From positions 1 through 64,000 of the forward strand of contig LVLI01000055.1 of assembly GCA_001687465.1 (NCBI GenBank): a stretch of 64,000 nucleotides of DNA, given 5' to 3'. Origin of the DNA: Halocafeteria seosinensis (Eukaryota > Sar > Bigyra > Bicosoecida). The notes beneath the pieces are model-generated. The model had not been told where the DNA came from, ran no database searches, and saw only the letters and a program-made list of their open reading frames with translations. A program made the position numbers and the translations under genes. Shown here in pieces: positions 57,469 through 64,000 of the stretch. Every line of letters begins with the position of its first letter. The stretch's first letter is position 1.

Positions 57469-58162
57469 AATGTGTTGACGTTTAAGGTTCTGCCGGCACT
57501 GGCCGTGATGATGTTGGTACCACAGTGTACAAATATACGAAGTAGTAGTTCAAGTAGAATTATGTCGGACTATCATGTCTGACAAACAAACACGTTGTAT
57601 GCGTCCATTGTGCTTGTGTTTTTAAACAATTTGCAATATGAGCCGCTGGTCAAAGCGGTAAGAATGCACTCTTGTGAAGCAAAAGTAAAAGCCCGTAAAT
57701 TAGCGCCGCCGCAGCATAGCGTGCAATGCATGGCAATGCACAGTCTGACAAACCTCTGAGCAGCGCGCGGCATGGCACTTAGTTGCTTTTTCGGCTGCCT
57801 TTACCCTGTCGAGACGGGCCAAACTTTAAACACGTACGACCTCACAGAGCAAGCGTTATGCCATTTCCAGCCATGGTGTTCCCACCAACCACTCGCGTAG
57901 GGCACCTACCCCCCGAACTACGTCCGCGGTCAGCCCAGTGGCAGTGGCACCATGATACTGACCACGAATCGAGGCAATTCCCGTGTTGAAGTGGTGCTTC
58001 ACAAAGCACCGCGACCAAAAAAAGCGCGCGTTAACCGCGATACCCAGCTCATTTGCCTCCCCATTCTCTCCATATCCACTCATCCGAGTCGATTAGGTTA
58101 TAAAAATGGGGAAAGAAATGGGCGAAGTCGAGTAGGGGGGAAAAGGTCTTGAAATCTGAGAG
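57469..58162. other. Intergenic region between divergent genes
   Basis: Lies between the TPR/MYND gene (minus) and CCDC146 (plus); expected to hold both promoters. No gene or repeat recognised. Confidence 0.35.
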
Positions 58163-61100
58163 ATGGAGCCCTCAACGGCGACGTCCTCCTCCAAGGAGGA
58201 GGAGGATAATGGCCCTCATGCTCCTTCAGAGGAGGACCAAGGACAACATGAAGCAACTGGTGGTGAAGGGAGTAGCAGCGCCACAGGTGGTGAGCAGGAG
58301 GAGGGGAAGGAGGAGGAGGAAGAAGTGGATGCAGGTCGAGAAACGGCGGCCAACTTGCAGCAAGTTAACGCAGAAGCTGCATTTGACTTTTTAGATCAGC
58401 AAGTGGAGAAAGGGGCGATTTCTTCCGAGCAGTACGTTGCCAACCAATCTCTGACACAATGTAGCCTTTCTTTGTTGGGTTGCACTGAATCTTTTATATA
58501 TATATTTTTTTTTTCGTGTGTACCAATGACAGAGCGGAGGAACTACGCAGCCGATTCAAAGAGTTGCAACATACAGTATCCGAAACGGCCGAACAGGAGC
58601 AGAATAATGCTCAAGAGCTAGAGCGCCTTAGACGCGTCACTAGGGAAGAACAAAGAACACTGGACACCACGGTACGCTCGAAGGAACGCCTTACAGATGC
58701 GGTGGAACAACTTGCACAAGAAAAAGACGAGGTCAGATGAACTATGATGGGAAAACGTCTACGTGACACTGTCCTCAACCAATTACTTCCCTAATGCAGG
58801 CTGCTCAAGAACTCGAAGAAGCAGAGAATGAGGATAGCACTTTACACTATGAACATAGCGAGCTCAAACGAAAACAGGAAGAGCTGAAGGGACAAGTGGA
58901 GGCTGTTCGTCAAGCCAACAAGGACTTAGTAGAGCCCGAATTAGAATCATTGATGGAAGAAATCAAACAAGGAAAGGAAGAGCTATCCAAATTAAAGAAC
59001 TGGACAGAAAATGCGGAGAAAGAAGAGAAAGAAAAGCGCTCCAAAGTGGAACAACTCCTTGTCATGAAGGAAGAAGCAGCTGAAAGCCTGAGTATGATGC
59101 GGCAAGAATGGACAAGAGTAAAGAATGAGCCTGAAAGAGTAAAGTAAGTTGTTTACGTGTGGATGTTAAGAATGGGAGCGATTGCGATGCTTGTCGATGC
59201 CCTCCATTTCTCTACAGCAAACAAGCGCAGAGCGTGCAGACTGCTGTCCGGGAAGTCAGTACCGAAGCACAGAAGCTGAACAACAAGATCGCTGATGTTG
59301 ATAATGAACTTTCACGACATATAGACAAGCGCTCTGAGGCAAGTAGGTTGCATTCACAGTTGCAATCATCAATCGACAAACACCGGACAGATGTGGAGGA
59401 GTACCGTGCCAATGTGGCTGAACTAGATAAGAGTATCAAGATCGAAGAGCAGGAACACAAAGATCTAACTGAAAGGAAAATGACATTGCAAGCGGAGCTC
59501 AAGCACGCCGCGAACAGTTTACGAGATGCTCAATCTTCCTTATCTTCCATGGAGTCTTCGTACGAACGAAGCAAGAAGGAACTGAAGCGCCGGATGGATT
59601 TAGCAAACGCGGAGAAGGCGAAGGTTCCTGCTGCTGAAAATGACGTTGTAGATGCGACACATGCGCTGCGGGCCTTGGAGAGGGAACATGAAAGTATACA
59701 GAACCAACGGGGCAAACTCCGTAAAGATGTGGACGTGTTGGTGCATAAAGTATTGGTTCAAGAAGCTGGCGAAAGCAAGCTTGCGGAAAAGTTGCAGGAA
59801 ACGTTAGATGTTGAAGCATCGCTAGAGCAAGAGAAGACGAATTGGAACAAGGAGGAACAATTGGCGTACAAGCAGATAAGTGCCTTGAAAGCACAGCGAG
59901 ATCTGAAAAATCGCGAACTCTCTAGAACACAGCAGAAGATCAAAAGTAGTGAGGAAGAGCAACTCATGAAAAATTTGCAACTTACAGATCTCACAAAGCA
60001 AGCTAATGAAACTATCAGTAAGCTGAAGAACTACTCAAAACTATACGAAACGGTGAAGAATGAGAGAAACTCTTACGTGAACGCCATACAAGCCTCGTCA
60101 CAGGCATTAGCTGAGATGAAGGAGCGGATTAAAATATTACAGAATGAAGTGGAAATTTTACAAAATGAAAGCATTGCAAAAGATAAAGCGCTGTCGAAGG
60201 AACGGCTCGCTCATGCAGACGCCTCAGTTCAGAGAGATGCATTGCGGTTTGAGACCAACAAATCACACGCTACTTACCGGGAAAAGCAAAGATCTGTTGA
60301 ACAGCAGATCGTGCGGATTGATAGGTTAAACTCTGTTATATCGAACTTGGAGAAGACGATGCTTCAGCTGAAGAAGCAATACGAAAAGGCTGTGGAGGAT
60401 AGGAATCACACCGGCATACAGCTGATAGATAGAAATGATGAACTGTGCATCCTCTATGAAAAGTCGAATATTCATGAGGATACGATGCGTAAAGGAAATG
60501 AATCGTTAGCAACATTGGACAGAGAGATACAAGAGCTTCAAATCAGGGAGAAGGATCTCGAACGGGAGCTTGACGTCGTCCGAGAAAAGTTCCCGAAGAT
60601 GCCACAGTTGGCGGAGAGGGTGCTGTCGTTACAAAAAGAACTTGCTTCTGAACGGAAATTCACAGAGAAACTGTCGTCAGAATTGGAAAACCCTAGCAAC
60701 CACCGTAACTGGCAACCATTGGAAGGATTCGATCCTGATTCCGATAGGTTAAGTGAACAGGTTTCGGCGTTGGAACAACGGCTAAACGAAAAGAGAGAAA
60801 AGCTCCTAGAACGGGAACTGGTTTTGGAAGAGTTAAACTCCTTGAGTGAGAAGCTGAACGATAAAGCTGTAGAAGGCAAAGGTGCCACATCAGAGCGAGT
60901 TGATCAAGTCCATTCCTTGCAAGCAAAATTGCAGAATGTAACCAAAAAGATGATGGCATTGGTTTCAGAGTTATCCATGTACCAGGCTACGAGTATGAAG
61001 CTCGAGGAAGAAAAGACCGAGCGCCAGAAACAAGTCGAAGAAGCCGAAGCTGCGTTACAGCGGGGTGAAGTACCTTCAGAGGAGGCTGTGCAAGCACTGC

Positions 61101-61351
61101 AACGCAAGGAGCGTTATCAAGAGGTACAGCGGTCCCGCAAAGAGCGGTTGAAAGAGTTGGAGAGGCAGAAGGAGATGCCAGCCTACGCAACGCGGACCAC
61201 CGCGGAGCAGCGCCCGAATGCGTACGTGCCTGAAGGCGAAGCCATTGCTGTACCGAAACCTTACGGAAAACATGCTCCATTCAAGCCCCAGAAGCCCGGT
61301 GCCACTATGCGAAACATTCGAAAGCCACAACAGAAAGAAATTGAAGTTTAA
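58163..61351 (+). CDS. CCDC146: Coiled-coil flagellar protein CCDC146
   Basis: Exons 58163-58431, 58533-58731, 58800-59143 and 59218-61351 encode 981 aa, close to human CCDC146 (about 955). Residues 1-75 are acidic and disordered; from about 80 to 900 the protein is almost unbroken coiled coil. Identification rests on the C-terminus: ATRTTAEQRPNAYVPEGEAI, then VPKPYGKHAPFKPQKPGATM and RNIRKPQQKEIEV, matching the conserved tail of CCDC146 and setting it apart from other axonemal coiled coils such as CCDC39. CCDC146 is a centriolar/microtubule-associated protein needed for sperm flagella in mammals. Its presence supports a flagellated organism. It sits between the ectoine genes and aspartate-semialdehyde dehydrogenase with no apparent link to them. 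Confidence 0.93.
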
Positions 61352-61537
61352 TCTGGCCTTGGTCTTGTTTTAGTTATGCGCCGCACACTGAAGGCAAACA
61401 ATCGAACAGCAGTGGATCGCTGATGAGCTACACACATGGCTCAAAACCAAGCAATATGTGCATTGGAAATAACTCCAACGAATGTGTCTGTAATGCCCAT
61501 GCCACAGGAAAATTCGGTGTTGGCTTAGGCTAAGGAT

Positions 61538-62578
61538 TTACCTCTTCTGCAGCTGTTCCCACAAGTTCCCCCGACGTTGTGCAGTCGCCCGAGCCCACTG
61601 CACACGGAACACATACAGTCAGTACTAGTAGATTCACCAAATAATACCTACGAATACGTACTTCCCCAGCTACCTGTTCAATGAGTTTGGGATCCACCCC
61701 TTCGGTATTCCATTGATTCAATGAACCTAACGCGAAGGAATGCCATTGCTCATAGTCAACGAAATTTTGCCTTTTTTCTTGCGCCTCCTTGCTTGGTGTT
61801 TCAGGAGGCTCATGAAAGCTACACTCGGAAAGATCATAAGTATGGTTCTCATGAGAGACTTCACTGCTGCGGTCAGTTATACGACTCGGTTGTTCTTGCG
61901 TATGGAGCGGTTTCTGCTCGTCAACTGCTCCCGATAAACATAGATTGAAAGCGCGACTCCACAAGTCGACAGAGCGTTGTCCGGGGCACTGCAGATAGCA
62001 AACGCCAACTTTGGGGTCGTACTGCTGGGCACCAAACCCATTATGAGGAGACGTACCTGTAAGATGACCGCACCCATGCGGCATCCCAAAATAAACATAC
62101 GATATTCGCGTTCTTCCAAAAGTGTCTCAATGCTTTGACAGCGGATTAAGCCTTTTGACGAAAGTCCAGACGATAAAAACTCCAGAGCCGCTTCGTCACT
62201 GTACTCAATGTTGTCCTCATCTTGGTCGTCATCATTTTGAGTGGCGGACGATTCTACCATCGTGGAAGCGGGACCCCATCGAAATGTATCTCTTGTCAAA
62301 ATACACCACGTTTTCATCCACTGTCGAGGATTTTCGTTTTGAATAGCCTCCTGTGCAGCTTCCACGGGCGCTTCGTACGTATGGCGTCCCCGGAGCCGTA
62401 AATACCCTTCCAAGAGTTTCGGCCCCCCTCCATCCGTCATCCCTGCGGCTGCCATCGATGCTGTGGTAGAGGTCTGTGGCGTCTGCTGACTGGAAAAATT
62501 CGACCAAACATCCCGATTACGCTCGGAAACTACATGAGAGGCAGCCGGAGTGCCTGGGATCTGGTTCATCATGCTCAT
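61538..62578 (-). CDS. PH-domain protein, function unknown
   Basis: Model in gene order: 62101-62578, 61662-62056, 61538-61597 (310 aa). After a Ser/Thr/Ala-rich leader, residues about 52-225 resemble a PH domain: LLEGYLRLRGRH, RQWMKTWCILTRDTFRWG, an acidic loop, IRCQSIETLLEEREYR, then YDPKVGVCYLQCPGQRSVDL and WSRAFNL (the C-terminal helix Trp). The rest is hydrophilic and ends in a helix (TAQRRGNLWEQLQKR). The first intron is uncertain: a 44-nt intron with GTATGT donor (62057-62100) was chosen, but a 32- or 35-nt intron starting at 62056 would also keep frame and retain RMFILGCRMGAVILQ. Phosphoinositide binding is plausible; nothing more can be said. Confidence 0.65.
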
Positions 62579-62879
62579 GGAGCTGGCATGGAAGCTACCT
62601 GCTGGTATGCCGTCGCACTCATTCCTTCAACCATCACACATAATACACACACGAACGAGTGTAATGGCACGCTGATTTCGCTTCCTTCATAATTCAATGA
62701 ACGAACTTCAACGACTCCCGGCTTCAACTTCACGAAGGTCGCCATTCATTTTCGGTATACACAAGAGTGAATTTCAGGATTTGTCATGCTTGGACAAGGT
62801 AGAATACATCCGTCATCATAAACGATCAATTTTTCTTCGGTCGAATTTTGTGCTTCATCATTGCAAGAAGCGAACAAAC
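62579..62879. other. Intergenic region between divergent genes
   Basis: Separates the PH-domain gene (minus) from aspartate-semialdehyde dehydrogenase (plus). Probable promoter region; the frame upstream of 62880 is open back to 62697 (an ATG there), but its extra residues are not presequence-like. Confidence 0.35.
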
Positions 62880-64000
62880 ATGCTGGGTAGAAACATGAAT
62901 CAATTCCGTAAAGCAGCTGCTCCTTTTACAAAAAGAGCTGCTCCATTGACTCAGACTGCTGGGACTGGAGTGCGCCTGTTTACCAGCTCGTCACCGCTGA
63001 TGAAGGCTGACTTTAAGAGTGGATCTAGCAAACCCAATGTGGCAATTGCTGGCGCGACAGGCGCTGTCGGCCAGGAATTCCTGCGTATTCTAGAGCAACG
63101 CAACTTTCCCATGAACGATGTAAGTATCCAATCCTGCTCTGCATACTTTTTTGTACTGCTATACCGTGAGGGTTGCATGGGAAAGGCTCCCGAAATGGCG
63201 TGGGAGCGCCTCGAGAACAGCCTGAAGTGGGATATTCCTGTGGTGTCTCTGTTCACAGGGCCACCACAGGGGTCCTTACCCTTTTTGTTGTTTTCCCCAA
63301 GGGGACGTTCTAGGGAGCTAGTTTGCCCTGTTCCGTCGGCGGGATTTGAGTGTGAAGTGTGAAGCTGAACCCGAAGCACGGGCTAGCTTCGCCGTCACCA
63401 CCGGCGGAGTCATGCCGTATTTTTTACCTTGAGAATTGAACAAGTTATTTGATTCATTTCCCTGTTTCCTTCGCAGCTCAAATTACTCGCCAGTTCCCGC
63501 AGTAAAGGCAAAAAGATGGAGTATGCCGGCAACGAAATCACGATCGAGGAACTGACGGAAGATAGCTTCAAAGATGTAGATATCGCCTTGTTCAGTTGTG
63601 GCGGGAGCCAAAGCAAAAAGTAAGCGTCATAACATCCTTTAAACCGTCACATACGCTTCTATCATTGTTTGCTCGCCTTTATTGGGAACGCAGATTTGCT
63701 TCTCCAGCTGTAAAGGATGGCTGCGTGGTTGTAGACAACAGCAGCGCCTTCAGAATGGACCCCAACACACCTCTGGTGGTTCCAGAAGTGAATCCATCTG
63801 CTGTAAAGGCACATAAGGGTGTGATAGCCAACCCTAACTGCTCTACCATTATCATGGTCGTGCCTATGTGGCCGCTTCACCAAGCTGCTGGTATCCAGCG
63901 GGCGGTTATATCCACCTACCAAGCTGCTTCCGGATCAGGTGATCAAGCCATGCGCGAGCTTGAGGAACAGGCGCGACAATGGGCCCGTGGAGAAACTGAC
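62880..64000 (+). CDS. asd: Aspartate-semialdehyde dehydrogenase, 3-prime end beyond the window
   Basis: Exons 62880-63119, 63477-63619 and 63694 to the window end give 230 residues so far. The enzyme reduces aspartyl phosphate to L-aspartate semialdehyde with NADPH, linking aspartokinase to the diaminobutyrate aminotransferase. Visible motifs are NVAIAGATGAVGQEFLRILE (Rossmann fold), LASSRSKGKKMEYAG, DIALFSCGGSQSKKFA, VVVDNSSAFRM, VPEVNP and ANPNCSTIIMV with the catalytic Cys at about 177. The leader MLGRNMNQFRKAAAPFTKRA resembles a mitochondrial presequence. A start at 62697 is possible in the same frame, but 62880 gives the presequence-like N-terminus. The first intron is 357 nt, long for the region, and contains a dispersed motif. 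It is 6.9 kb from ectC. Confidence 0.96.
63279..63298 (-). repeat. Dispersed motif copy in asd intron 1 (diverged)
   Basis: On the minus strand reads GGGGAAAACAACAAAAAGGG, a variant of the ACTACAAAAA motif, inside the 357-nt first intron and flanked by G/C-rich runs. Confidence 0.35.

Noticed and set aside
58163-61351. CCDC39, the axonemal ruler protein
   Set aside because: General coiled-coil similarity only; the C-terminal TTAEQRPNAYVPE and KPYGKHAPFKP motifs are those of CCDC146.
63120-63362. Read-through of the asd first exon
   Set aside because: Sequence after 63119 has no dehydrogenase similarity; the next exon at 63477 continues the family alignment.
1-64000. tRNA or rRNA genes, CRISPR arrays, bacterial operon signals
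   Set aside because: None was recognised by eye. The gene structure is eukaryotic throughout; a tRNAscan-SE run would be decisive for tRNAs.

Overview
This window is nuclear DNA of a protist. Almost every gene is cut by short GT-AG spliceosomal introns (about 44-105 nt, a few of 160-380 nt), genes lie on both strands, and several convergent pairs end 9-31 nt apart. Two genes belong to cilia/flagella biology (CFAP418 and CCDC146), so the organism has, or descends from, flagellated cells. The most telling content is a complete set of genes from aspartate to ectoine. That points to a halophilic or strongly salt-tolerant flagellate. A heterotrophic stramenopile such as the bicosoecid Halocafeteria would fit, but the species is inference and not proven by this sequence.

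Layout. 1-6.5 kb: an FAD-linked oxidoreductase (cut by the window edge), a 2H-phosphoesterase/GGCT-like fusion and a methylmalonate-semialdehyde dehydrogenase. 8.4-22.2 kb: housekeeping genes: PP2C phosphatase, ribosomal protein L35 (uL29), SEC61 gamma, a coiled-coil protein, an unknown protein, the gamma-secretase subunit APH1, a 12-exon kelch protein, a large disordered one-span membrane protein and CCDC124. 23.3-31.1 kb: two adjacent polytopic membrane proteins, the second ending in a response-regulator receiver domain. 31.8-38.7 kb: a CHY/RING ubiquitin ligase (RCHY1-like), a PH-domain scaffold and an apparently inactive phosphotransferase-like kinase. 38.7-45 kb: sparse DNA with a CRT-like transporter, a decayed non-LTR retrotransposon fragment and an intronless unknown gene. 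45-48.4 kb: a docking-domain/GAF protein and CFAP418.

48.8-56.0 kb is the ectoine region: diaminobutyrate aminotransferase (dat/ectB type, minus), aspartokinase (plus), diaminobutyrate acetyltransferase (ectA, minus) and ectoine synthase (ectC, plus), in two divergent pairs. After a TPR/ankyrin/MYND gene, CCDC146 and a PH-domain gene comes aspartate-semialdehyde dehydrogenase (62.9 kb to the window end). Together these five enzymes convert L-aspartate to aspartyl phosphate, aspartate semialdehyde, 2,4-diaminobutyrate, N-gamma-acetyl-diaminobutyrate and ectoine. All five carry Arg/Ser-rich N-terminal extensions like mitochondrial presequences, and the aspartokinase lacks most of its first ACT (effector-binding) domain. 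No ectoine hydroxylase (ectD) is in the window.

Gene models were built by hand from reading frame, splice-site phase and family motifs. Exon coordinates are in each entry. No RNA gene, CRISPR array or intact mobile element was recognised.
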